Source: Bacteroidaceae bacterium | Lineage (GTDB): Bacteria > Bacteroidota > Bacteroidia > Bacteroidales > Bacteroidaceae | DNA length: 59,036 nucleotides | Reading direction: 5' to 3' | NCBI GenBank assembly: GCA_017536695.1 | Contig: JAFXGX010000028.1 | Location: 1-59,036, forward strand | Part shown: one piece after another, positions 10,300 through 18,571 of the stretch | Layout of the letters: the number at the start of each line of letters is the position of its first letter | How positions within the stretch are numbered: position 1 is the stretch's first letter | Notes under the pieces: generated by a model | What the model was told of the DNA's origin: nothing | The model's database searches: none | What the model saw: only the letters and a program-made list of their open reading frames with translations | Translations under genes and position numbers: made by a program

Positions 10300-11298
10300 A
10301 TGGAACTATCGAACAAACAGGTTGCCATCATGGGTGGAGGCAGCTGGGCTACAGCTATTGCGAAGATAATCCTCAACAATGTAGAGACCATCAACTGGTA
10401 TATCAGACGTGATGACCGCATTGAGGATTTCAAGCGCCTGGGACATAACCCCGCGTACCTCTCGGCAGTGAAGTTCGACACAGACAGAATCAATTTCTCG
10501 TCGGACATCAACAAGATTGTAAAGGAGAGCGACATCCTGGTATTCGTTACCCCGTCGCCCTATCTCAAGAACCACCTCAAGAAACTGAAGGCCGACCTTG
10601 AAGACAAGTTCATCGTAAACGCTATCAAAGGTATCGTTCCTGAAGAGAACTTGATTATCTCGGAGTACTTCAACAAGGTATACAAGGTACCTTATGAGAA
10701 CATTGCAGCCATTGCCGGTCCTTGTCATGCCGAGGAGGTTGCCCTTGAGCGTCTCTCTTACCTTACCGTAGGCTGTTCAAGCATCGACCACGCGAAGCAA
10801 TTCGCCAAGAAGCTCGGCAGCAGCTACATAAAGACATCGGTAAGCGATGACGTCGTTGGTATCGAATACGGTTCAGTACTCAAGAACATCTATGCAATCG
10901 CAGCTGGTATATGCAGCGGTCTGAAGTACGGCGACAATTTCCAGGCTGTGCTCATGTCAAACGCAGCCATCGAGATGAACCGTTTCCTCAACGTTGTACA
11001 CCCCATCGAGCGCACCATCAACGACTCGGTATACATGGGCGACCTGCTTGTTACAGGCTACTCAAAGTTCAGCCGTAACCGCGTTTTCGGAAGCATGATA
11101 GGAAAGGGGTACTCAGTAAAGAATGCCCAGATAGAAATGGAGATGATTGCCGAGGGCTACTATGCCGCTAAGTGTATCAAGGAAATCAATGAGCACTACC
11201 GCATAAACACACCAATCATCGATGCAGTATACAACATTCTTTATGAGGGTATTTCACCGGTAATAGAAATCAAGTTGCTGACCGACTCGTTCAAGTAA
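10300..11298 (+). CDS. gpsA: Glycerol-3-phosphate dehydrogenase [NAD(P)+]
   Basis: Reduces dihydroxyacetone phosphate to sn-glycerol 3-phosphate, the backbone for phospholipids. 332 residues. The nucleotide-binding loop is IMGGGSWATAIA at residues 10-21. Further GpsA hallmarks are FVTPSPYLKNHL near 81, NAIKGI near 107, AGPCHAEEVALERLSY near 139-154, and the catalytic lysine region GSVLKNIYAIAAGICSGLKYGDN near 191-213. It follows lysS and precedes pgi, an order also known in Bacteroides genomes. Confidence 0.96.
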   Translation: MELSNKQVAIMGGGSWATAIAKIILNNVETINWYIRRDDRIEDFKRLGHNPAYLSAVKFDTDRINFSSDINKIVKESDILVFVTPSPYLKNHLKKLKADLEDKFIVNAIKGIVPEENLIISEYFNKVYKVPYENIAAIAGPCHAEEVALERLSYLTVGCSSIDHAKQFAKKLGSSYIKTSVSDDVVGIEYGSVLKNIYAIAAGICSGLKYGDNFQAVLMSNAAIEMNRFLNVVHPIERTINDSVYMGDLLVTGYSKFSRNRVFGSMIGKGYSVKNAQIEMEMIAEGYYAAKCIKEINEHYRINTPIIDAVYNILYEGISPVIEIKLLTDSFK

Positions 11299-11351
11299 GC
11301 AGCACCGCTGGGGCGAAAAGGCTAAAAAGGCCGAAAGGACCACGAAAACCT

Positions 11352-11400
11352 AATAACAAAACTATCGTTTTGTCATTTTGAGCGAAGCGAAAAATCTAAG
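11352..11400. repeat. Copy of dispersed 'TCATTnTGAGCGAAGCGAA' repeat
   Basis: TTTTGTCATTTTGAGCGAAG and following bases resemble the repeat family that fills the gap after pgi and recurs near 18.5 and 50.8 kb. It lies between gpsA and pgi, 31 bases before the pgi start. Confidence 0.7.
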
Positions 11401-11430
11401 AAGAAGAATTTATCAAAACTATAACAGACA

Positions 11431-12774
11431 ATGAAGAACATTTCATTAAACATCGACAAGGTAACAGGCTTTGTTACCCGCGAACAGATTTTGGCACTTG
11501 AGCCACAGGTTAAAAGAGCACAGCAGGCTCTTGAAGAGGGTACACTCCCAGGCAACGATTTTCTTGGCTGGCTGCATCTCCCTTCATCAATAACACAGGA
11601 GCACCTTGATGACCTCAAGGCTACAGCACAGACACTGCGCGAGAACTGCGAGGTAGTGGTTGTTGCAGGTATCGGCGGCAGCTACCTTGGCGCACGTGCG
11701 GTCATCGAGGCTCTCAGCAACAACTTCGCTGCACTCCTCGGCGACAACACTAACCCACGTGTCATCTTCGCAGGACACAATATCAGCGAGGATTATCTGT
11801 TCGAGCTTACCGAGTATCTCAAGGGCAAGAAGTTCGGTGTTATCAACATCTCAAAATCGGGTACAACAACCGAGACTGCGCTTGCATTCCGTCTGCTCAA
11901 GAAACAGTGCGAGGAGCAGCGTGGCAAGGAGACAGCAAGCAAGGTCATCGTTGCAATCACTGACGCAGTCAAGGGTGCTGCGCGCATCACCGCAGACAAG
12001 GAAGGTTACAAGAGCTTCATTATCCCCGACAATGTAGGCGGACGTTTCTCTGTACTCACTCCTGTAGGCTTGCTGCCTATCGCAGTTGCAGGCTTTGATA
12101 TCGAAGCACTTGTAAACGGTGCACGTGACATGGAGAAGGGATGCGCTCCAGAGGTACCGTTCGAGGAGAACATTGCCGCAATGTACGCTGCTACACGTAA
12201 CGCACTTTATGCAGACGGCAAGAAGATTGAGATTCTCGTGAACTACCAGCCAAAGCTTCACTTCACATCCGAGTGGTGGAAGCAGCTCTACGGCGAGAGC
12301 GAGGGTAAGGAGAACAAGGGCATATTCCCGGCATCAGTAGACTTCACTACCGACCTTCACTCAATGGGTCAGTGGATTCAGGAGGGCGAGCGTACTATCT
12401 TCGAGACAGTATTGTCTATCGAGAAGCCCAACAGCTCGCTTACCGTTCCAAGCGATGAGGAGAACCTTGACGGTCTTAACTTCCTCGCAGGCAAGCATGT
12501 AGATGAGGTCAACAAGATGGCCGAGTTGGGTACACAGCTTGCACATGTTGACGGCGGCGTTCCCAACCTCCGCATCACAATTCCTGAGCTCAACGCATAC
12601 TATGTAGGCCAGTTGCTCTACTTCTTTGAGATTGCATGCGGAATCAGCGGTTACATCCTTGGCGTTAACCCATTCAACCAGCCTGGTGTAGAGGCATACA
12701 AGAAGAACATGTTCGCACTCCTTGACAAACCTGGTTACGAGGAGGAGAGCAAGGCAATCCGCGCAAGACTGTAA
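11431..12774 (+). CDS. pgi: Glucose-6-phosphate isomerase
   Basis: Interconverts glucose 6-phosphate and fructose 6-phosphate (glycolysis/gluconeogenesis). 447 residues, the usual length of the short bacterial form. Diagnostic segments are [11 protein letters not shown] near 83-93, [12 protein letters not shown] near 140-151 (phosphate-binding serine/threonines), [14 protein letters not shown] near 201-214, the [12 protein letters not shown] loop near 290, and the C-terminal [16 protein letters not shown] with the catalytic lysine. Clear host gene. Confidence 0.97.
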   Translation: MKNISLNIDKVTGFVTREQILALEPQVKRAQQALEEGTLPGNDFLGWLHLPSSITQEHLDDLKATAQTLRENCEVVVVAGIGGSYLGARAVIEALSNNFAALLGDNTNPRVIFAGHNISEDYLFELTEYLKGKKFGVINISKSGTTTETALAFRLLKKQCEEQRGKETASKVIVAITDAVKGAARITADKEGYKSFIIPDNVGGRFSVLTPVGLLPIAVAGFDIEALVNGARDMEKGCAPEVPFEENIAAMYAATRNALYADGKKIEILVNYQPKLHFTSEWWKQLYGESEGKENKGIFPASVDFTTDLHSMGQWIQEGERTIFETVLSIEKPNSSLTVPSDEENLDGLNFLAGKHVDEVNKMAELGTQLAHVDGGVPNLRITIPELNAYYVGQLLYFFEIACGISGYILGVNPFNQPGVEAYKKNMFALLDKPGYEEESKAIRARL

Positions 12775-13492
12775 GAAGTTGTCCCGAACGCGAAGCGGAG
12801 GAATCTCAAAACAAGCACGCAAAACTCTCCCTCTGTATATAGAGGGAGTACCCGAAGGGGGAGGGAGTTTTGTCTGCGAAGAGTCTCAAAAAGCGGAAGA
12901 AGAGATATCTCACGTTCGTTCGATATGACACAGTCCGCGAACCTGTCATTCTGAGCGAAGCGAAGAATCTCAATGCAAACCATTGGAAAGAGATGTTTCG
13001 CTACGCTCAACATGACAGCAATGTCATCCAGAGCACAACACGCGTACCTGTCATCCTGAGCACAGCTAAGGATCTCAAAACAAGCACGCAAAACTCTCCC
13101 TCTGTTTATAGAGGGAGTACCCGAAAGGGGAGGGAGTTTTGTCTGCGGAAAACCTGTCATTCTGAGCAAAGCGAAGAATCTCAAAAAGCGGAAGAAGAGA
13201 TATCTCACGTTCGTTCGATATGACACATTCCGCGAACCTGTCATCCTGAGCAAAGCGAAGAATCTCAATGCAAACCATTGGAAAGAGATGTTTCGCATGC
13301 TCAACATGACAGCAATGTCATCCAGAGCACAACACGCGTACCTGTCATCCTGAGCACAGCGAAGGATCTCAAAAAAAACACTATTGGAAAGAGATGTTTC
13401 ACTACGCTCAACATGACAGACTACATTGTAATCCCAAGCACAAAGCGAAGGGAACTTTTGCAAGCAAACAAAACAAATTCAGACAGTCTTTA
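12775..13492. repeat. 718-base non-coding repeat block with a tandem duplication
   Basis: No credible gene. It contains at least six copies, in both orientations, of a unit like GTCATTCTGAGCGAAGCGAA-GAATCTC, and two copies of a CTCCCTCT-(T)ATA-AGAGGGAG hairpin flanked by AAAACTC/GAGGGAGTTTT. Bases about 12803-13072 are repeated, with small changes and a short insertion, at about 13073-13370: the same order of hairpin, GCGGAAGAAGAGATATCTCA, repeat pair and ACACGCGTACCTGTC. Opposed copies (for example 12950-12978 and 12988-13018) can pair into long imperfect hairpins. The first hairpin (12827-12848) may terminate pgi transcription. Confidence 0.85.
12821..12878 (+). terminator. Hairpin after pgi
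   Basis: Inner stem CTCCCTCT-GTATAT-AGAGGGAG (12827-12848), outer arms AAAACTC.../...GGGAGTTTTG ending in a T-run near 12868-12871. A second copy sits at about 13089-13142. Confidence 0.55.
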
Positions 13493-14224
13493 ATGGATTA
13501 CATAAAAGCAATAAATGACTATAAGCAACTGCAGGGCCACAGCGCCTTGCAGTTGCGTGCTGTATTGTTCGACATGGACGGCGTGCTGTTCGACTCAATG
13601 CCTTTCCACGCCGATGCATGGTCAAAGGTAATGACCGATGCCGGGTTCAATTTCACACGTGAGGATGTCTACATGAACGAGGGCCGCACCGGTGCCGACA
13701 CTATCAACACCGCAAGCCTGGCCCAGTTCGGCAAACCCGCCACACAGGAACTAATTGAGCACCTATGCAAGGAGAAGTGTAAAATTTTTGACACCTACCC
13801 TCCTACCCCACGTATGCAGGGAGCAATAGAACTGGTGCAGAAGGTAAAGGCATGCGGACTGACTCCAATGATTGTGACAGGTAGCGGTACCCCCACACTG
13901 CTCGACCGTATACAGAGCAACTTCCCCGGCCTGTTTGCCGAAGAGCACATCATAAGCAGTTTTCATGTAAAACGAGGCAAACCATACCCCGACCCATACC
14001 TGCTGGCCTTAGAACGCGGAGGACTGAATCCTAATGAGGCCATAGTGGTAGAGAATGCACCGCTTGGCGTAACAGCAGGCGTTGCTGCAGGTCTTTTTAC
14101 CGTTGCAGCCAACACAGGCCCATTGAAGGATGAAGTTTTGAGCCAAGCCGGTGCAAACCTTGTATTCCCATCGATCGAGGCACTATGTAACGAGTGGGAG
14201 AAACTGTTTGAAATTTTAAAGTAA
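13493..14224 (+). CDS. HAD-family phosphatase / beta-phosphoglucomutase-like hydrolase
   Basis: 243 residues from the ATG at 13493; a longer frame from 13394 would read through repeat DNA and is rejected. HAD motif I is LFDMDGVLFDSM (Asp nucleophile and the second Asp two residues later), motif II VTGSGTPTLLDR, motif III lysine in KRGKPYPDPYLLAL, and motif IV in VVENAPLGVTAG (the acidic residue is Glu where many members have Glu-Asp/Asp). The small helical cap follows motif I, as in beta-phosphoglucomutase and sugar-phosphate phosphatases. Substrate cannot be told; location downstream of pgi hints at sugar phosphates. Confidence 0.88.
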   Translation: MDYIKAINDYKQLQGHSALQLRAVLFDMDGVLFDSMPFHADAWSKVMTDAGFNFTREDVYMNEGRTGADTINTASLAQFGKPATQELIEHLCKEKCKIFDTYPPTPRMQGAIELVQKVKACGLTPMIVTGSGTPTLLDRIQSNFPGLFAEEHIISSFHVKRGKPYPDPYLLALERGGLNPNEAIVVENAPLGVTAGVAAGLFTVAANTGPLKDEVLSQAGANLVFPSIEALCNEWEKLFEILK

Positions 14225-14250
14225 ACGGACAATTATACTGCATCACAAGT

Positions 14251-14285
14251 AAAAAGGTTTGGGTCACTCGACCCAAACCTTTTTA
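14251..14285. terminator. Bidirectional terminator
   Basis: AAAAAGGTTTGGGTC-ACTC-GACCCAAACCTTTTT, a perfect 15-bp stem between the convergent HAD gene and the InlB-repeat gene. The stop codon of the minus-strand gene (14264-14266) is inside the hairpin. Confidence 0.92.
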
Positions 14286-17200
14286 CCATTTATAATATAG
14301 ATTCCTCTTTCAAGTTCATCTACATCAATTATCCGCTCACCACGAAGATTATATATCAACAAATCCTCTGCATCATACACAACTCCATTAATTGTGGTAA
14401 TTGGAGAGAAACTTCCTTCAATTACAATATCCTCGGCAGGCATTGTTTCGGGTGCTTCGCTCCAACCACTAAAGGTATAACCCTCTTTGGTAGGTTCTTC
14501 AAGCAAAGTTATTGCAGAGCCGTACGCAACAGTTTCTGTTGCATAAACTTCGCCATCGACAAGATATGTTACAGTGTAATTGTTTACAGTAAATGTACCC
14601 TCGATCACAACATCCTCTGCCGGCATTGTTGTTGGCGCTTCGCTCCAACCGCTGAAGGTATAACCTTCCTTGGCTGGTGCATCAATCAATACAATTTCGC
14701 TGCCGTAAGTTACAGGAACAACCTTGTACTCTTCGCCGTCAACCTTGTAAATTACATTGTAAGTATTGACTGTAAACGAGCCTTGAATTACAACATCCTC
14801 GGCAGGCATTGTTGTTGGCGCTTCGCTCCAACCGCTAAAGGTGTGGCCTTCCTTTGTGGGTGCTTCAATCAATACAATTTCGCCGCCGTATGCTGCAGGA
14901 ACAACCTTGTACTCTTCGCCGTCAACCTTGTAAATTAAATTGTAAGTATTGACTGTAAACGAACCTTCAATTACAACATCCTCTGCCGGCATTGTTGTTG
15001 GCGCCTCGCTCCAACCGCTGAAGGTGTGACCTTCTTTGGTAGGTTCTTCACGCAAGGTAATTTCACTGCCAAAAGCAATGCTGTCAGTTGCGAATTCTTC
15101 GCCATCAACAAGATATGTTACAGTGTAATTGTTTACAGTAAATGTACCCTCGATCACAACATCCTCTGCCGGCATTGTAGCGGGAGCATCGCTCCAACCA
15201 CTGAAGGTATAACCTTCATTGGCTGGTGCATCAATCAATACAATTTCGCTACCGTATGCTGCAGGAACAACCTTGTACTCTTCGCCGTCAACCTTATAAA
15301 TTACATTGTAAGTATTGACAGTAAACGAACCTTCAATTACAACATCCTCTGCCGGCATTGTCGCGGGAGCATCGCTCCAACCACTAAAGGTGTGGCCTTC
15401 CTTGGCTGGTGCATCAATCAATACAATTTCGCTGCCGTATGCTGCAGGAACAACCTTGTACTCTTCACCGTCAACCTTGTAAATTACATTGTAACTGTTT
15501 ACGGTAAATGTACCTTCTATAGTGATATCCTCGGCAGGCATTGTCGCGGGTGCTTCGCTCCAACCACTGAAGGTGTGACCTTCCTTTGTGGGTGCTTCTA
15601 TCAATGTAATTTCACTGCCGTAAGTTACAGGAACAACCTTGTACTCTTCGCCGTCAACCTTGTAAATTACATTGTAAGTATTGACAGTAAACGAACCTTC
15701 AATTACAACATCCTCTGCCGGCATTGTCGCGGGAGCATCGCTCCAACCGCTGAATGTGTGTCCCTCTTTGGTAGGTTGCTCGCGAAGGACGATTTCATTG
15801 CCATAAACCACACTATCCGTCGCAACAATTTCACCATCGACCTTATATGTCACCCTGTAGTTGTTTGGAGTATACAATCCATTAAGTACGACGTCATTTG
15901 ACGGCACGGTTTCCAATAGTGTCGGTACTTTCACATACTTTGTCATTCCGAATTCCGAAATATAGAAGAACGGATGCCCACTTGGCGACTGATTTGAAGA
16001 AGTATTGATTACACGGAAACGTATATACCTATACTTATTTCCATTACCCAATGTATCGGAACTATATGTAGAATTATAAGTAGGCATACCCGTGAGTACA
16101 GCAATCTCTGAATATGGTCCATCGGCAGAGTTAGCACCTTCTACAACCATCCTTGTTGGCGAACCACTTGATGAGCCACGTCGTGTAGCATAAGTGAACG
16201 AGAACTTCTCCATTTCATTACCGGCTCCCAAATCAACGCGCAGATAGTGGTGAAGACCATCTGTGCTTGTCTTGTTAGATGCATATTCAGAATGGAAGAA
16301 TGTTCCTGTATTATCATCGAACAACACATGCCAACCTTGGAAGTTATCACCTCCTATTGTGCAATAAGCATTTGAATAGAGCTTTTCATTGGCATTGCTT
16401 GCCAAGTCTATCGGATAAGCAAGTGTTTTGTTGCCACCCTCAAGTTCCCAATGGAAAGAGTGTCCTTCACGGTCGGGCATCTGCGGATACACCACCGTGC
16501 TCCCCACCTTTTGGAATGCTTCACTAACAACTTTACCCTCACACATAAAACGCACATAGTAGTGGCTGTATGAGGCAGGAACATTCAATGCCAACTGCGA
16601 TGTATAATTATTTGCCCCACTGCTGCTAAGCACCACATTGTCAATCAGGATAGGTGTATCCTTGTACTCCACACCATTATCGGGAACAAACGTCAAATCA
16701 AACAGTTTACCCTCATTGCCTGCAATATTGTTGTTGCCAAAAGAAAAGGCTATGAACCTGTATGTATCCTCGTCCATCTTTGTTATTGAACATGAATGTC
16801 TAGCCAAGCGTTCCGACACTTTAAGCCTGTCACTCGATGTTGTCATTCCCGGCATCCAATGTATGTCCATCTGCATGGCAACAATACCTGTGTAGTTGTC
16901 AAGTCCGATGCTCACCACATAATCACCGTTCTGCAGGTTCTCACCCTCGAATGTAAGATTATTAGGTTCATATATTGTGCCCGACAGTTTAACCGGTTTC
17001 ATATTCTCATCAGGGTCGTTGCTGTATATATTCATAGTAGTGGAATGCTCCCCCTCCTTTGTCGGGAGATACTCCACATTCAGCATCGATGTCGCCCCCG
17101 GCTCGATGGAAAGAGGCAGTTCATTTGCAACCCTGTATCCCTCGGCAAGAAACGCCACACTGCTTATCACAAGCGTAGCTCTTCCGTTGTTTCTGACACT

Positions 17201-18427
17201 GTAATTCGCTTTGGCAACCTCAGTAACAGGAGTCTTGCCAAAATCAAGAGCATTTTCACCTCTCAGGTCAGGGCTTTTAACCACTATATAATCACCACTC
17301 ACAGCCGACATCATATTCTCCACCGCCGCATTGCTAAGCACTGTGTTCTGTGGTTCAAAGCGATAGTTACCACTGTTGCAGTCAAGTTTAAGGCGGAACG
17401 TAGCCACCACTCCATCGTTACCGCTCACCGGAGTATTATTTAACGAATAGAGGATAAGAGTCAGTTTGTTGTCTCTTACGCTTGCCATTGCCGTATGCGA
17501 CGAAGCACGCTCAGCCGATGCGAAACTGCCATCGACATACTCAATGCCGGCAGGAAGAGTGAAAGTTGTCTGCACTCCCACAATAGGTTCCATGTTGTTC
17601 ATGCGCAGCTCAACGGTTACCTCCTCACCCAAAGAACCCTCTACACGGTTACTGTGTAACTCATTGACCGAGTAAGGGTCGGCAAGCAACTTAACGGAAG
17701 CATTGCCGTTAGTTGCATTCGATAAGATAGTTACAGCACTCTCTACTGCACCGCGTTTTTTAGGTGAATACTCCACAGCAACACTCTTTGTTGCACCGGT
17801 AGGGATGGTGAACGCTGTTTCTGCAACAGAGAAATCCGAATCATCACTCTCGATACCCGTTACCGTCAAAGGCAAAGTTCCGCTGTTGCGCAGAGTAAAG
17901 TTTTTGGTATATTGCGACATTATAGGCACATGACCAAAATCGACCGACTGTGTTACAACCTCAATCTGCGGAGCAAGAACAGTTACAACACCATTATCTA
18001 CAGACACCGGCAGAGCCTTGCCTGCAGCATCACTCAACAACACCTGAGGCTGCAAATGATATTCAGCAGGAACGTTGCCAAGTTTAAGAGCGAACGAAGC
18101 TACCTTTCCATCATTGCCTTTCAACGGAGCAAGTGAAATACTATATATATAGATCTTTAATGCGCCATCCACCACGGCAGCATTAAGGCTATGTCCGTTA
18201 GCACGCTCGCTGTTTATCACGCACGAGCCATCGACATAGGTGAGTTGTTTTTCTACAAGCGGAATAACCACCTCGGCAGCTGTAACATCATCGCTGTTCT
18301 GCAAAGCAACATCAACGGTCACAACATCCCCGGGGACGCCGTCGGTTGTTGACAATAGCACTTTATTCTGCGCCGTTGTAACAGCACAGAATAAAGTAGC
18401 GATTATTGCAATAAGCAATTTTTTCAT
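14264..18427 (-). CDS. Secreted cohesin-like / InlB-repeat protein
   Basis: 1387 residues. A Sec signal peptide (LLIAIIATLFCAVTTAQ, 4-20) is followed by a cohesin-like beta-sandwich (about 21-130, GVPGDVVTVDVALQNSDDV), an immunoglobulin-like ASPM/DUF1573-type domain (about 135-230), a second cohesin-like domain (about 235-365), a second Ig-like domain (about 370-470), a third cohesin-like domain (about 475-600), and a discoidin-like domain (about 645-790; WHVLFDDNTGTFFHSEYAS). Eight InlB-type repeats of 61 residues follow (about 855-1342, each with GYTFSGWSxAPxTMPAEDV), then a short tail ending YIINGKKVWVE. The tail resembles that of the neighbouring protease and is probably a sorting or anchoring signal. 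It is likely a surface adhesin or scaffold. It lies 144 bases downstream of the dockerin-bearing protease on the same strand. Confidence 0.85.
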   Translation of the reverse strand: MKKLLIAIIATLFCAVTTAQNKVLLSTTDGVPGDVVTVDVALQNSDDVTAAEVVIPLVEKQLTYVDGSCVINSERANGHSLNAAVVDGALKIYIYSISLAPLKGNDGKVASFALKLGNVPAEYHLQPQVLLSDAAGKALPVSVDNGVVTVLAPQIEVVTQSVDFGHVPIMSQYTKNFTLRNSGTLPLTVTGIESDDSDFSVAETAFTIPTGATKSVAVEYSPKKRGAVESAVTILSNATNGNASVKLLADPYSVNELHSNRVEGSLGEEVTVELRMNNMEPIVGVQTTFTLPAGIEYVDGSFASAERASSHTAMASVRDNKLTLILYSLNNTPVSGNDGVVATFRLKLDCNSGNYRFEPQNTVLSNAAVENMMSAVSGDYIVVKSPDLRGENALDFGKTPVTEVAKANYSVRNNGRATLVISSVAFLAEGYRVANELPLSIEPGATSMLNVEYLPTKEGEHSTTMNIYSNDPDENMKPVKLSGTIYEPNNLTFEGENLQNGDYVVSIGLDNYTGIVAMQMDIHWMPGMTTSSDRLKVSERLARHSCSITKMDEDTYRFIAFSFGNNNIAGNEGKLFDLTFVPDNGVEYKDTPILIDNVVLSSSGANNYTSQLALNVPASYSHYYVRFMCEGKVVSEAFQKVGSTVVYPQMPDREGHSFHWELEGGNKTLAYPIDLASNANEKLYSNAYCTIGGDNFQGWHVLFDDNTGTFFHSEYASNKTSTDGLHHYLRVDLGAGNEMEKFSFTYATRRGSSSGSPTRMVVEGANSADGPYSEIAVLTGMPTYNSTYSSDTLGNGNKYRYIRFRVINTSSNQSPSGHPFFYISEFGMTKYVKVPTLLETVPSNDVVLNGLYTPNNYRVTYKVDGEIVATDSVVYGNEIVLREQPTKEGHTFSGWSDAPATMPAEDVVIEGSFTVNTYNVIYKVDGEEYKVVPVTYGSEITLIEAPTKEGHTFSGWSEAPATMPAEDITIEGTFTVNSYNVIYKVDGEEYKVVPAAYGSEIVLIDAPAKEGHTFSGWSDAPATMPAEDVVIEGSFTVNTYNVIYKVDGEEYKVVPAAYGSEIVLIDAPANEGYTFSGWSDAPATMPAEDVVIEGTFTVNNYTVTYLVDGEEFATDSIAFGSEITLREEPTKEGHTFSGWSEAPTTMPAEDVVIEGSFTVNTYNLIYKVDGEEYKVVPAAYGGEIVLIEAPTKEGHTFSGWSEAPTTMPAEDVVIQGSFTVNTYNVIYKVDGEEYKVVPVTYGSEIVLIDAPAKEGYTFSGWSEAPTTMPAEDVVIEGTFTVNNYTVTYLVDGEVYATETVAYGSAITLLEEPTKEGYTFSGWSEAPETMPAEDIVIEGSFSPITTINGVVYDAEDLLIYNLRGERIIDVDELERGIYIINGKKVWVE
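14402..15865 (-). repeat. Eight InlB-type 183-base coding repeats
   Basis: Eight in-frame 61-codon repeats. Types alternate: units of the NTYNVIYKVDGEEYKVVP kind and units of the NNYTVTYLVDGE kind. Several neighbouring units are nearly identical at the DNA level over more than 100 bases, suggesting recent duplication or gene conversion and potential for length variation. Confidence 0.92.
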
Positions 18428-18469
18428 GTTTATTTTGCTTAATTTATTACTTGAGTATTTATTGTCATG

Positions 18470-18525
18470 TTAAACGTATGCGAGACATCTAAAAGAGACT
18501 TAAGCTCCGCTCAGCATGACAACCT
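18470..18525. repeat. Dispersed repeat copy, inverted orientation
   Basis: CGCTCAGCATGACAAC and flanking bases are the complement-type half of the repeat family seen at 12.8-13.4 kb. It lies between the two large minus-strand genes. Confidence 0.55.
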
Positions 18526-18571
18526 TATGATTGTTACCTTTATCAATTATCTGCTACCTCATAGCAATAAA

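Noticed and set aside
12800-13400. Possible CRISPR array
   Set aside because: Repeats are in both orientations, of unequal length, and lack regular unique spacers; no cas genes nearby.
12735-13463. 242-codon minus-strand open frame in the repeat block
   Set aside because: It consists of translated copies of the same non-coding repeats (RCAQDDRYACCALDDIAVML occurs twice) and overlaps pgi.
13394-13492. Longer N-terminus for the HAD hydrolase
   Set aside because: It would translate repeat DNA; the ATG at 13493 gives the expected length.
14402-15865. Possible CRISPR or satellite DNA
   Set aside because: The 183-base period is an in-frame protein repeat with InlB-type motif GYTFSGW.
15026-15901. 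291-codon plus-strand open frame opposite the InlB repeats
   Set aside because: Its repeats mirror the InlB repeats on the coding strand; no start signal and no protein-like composition.
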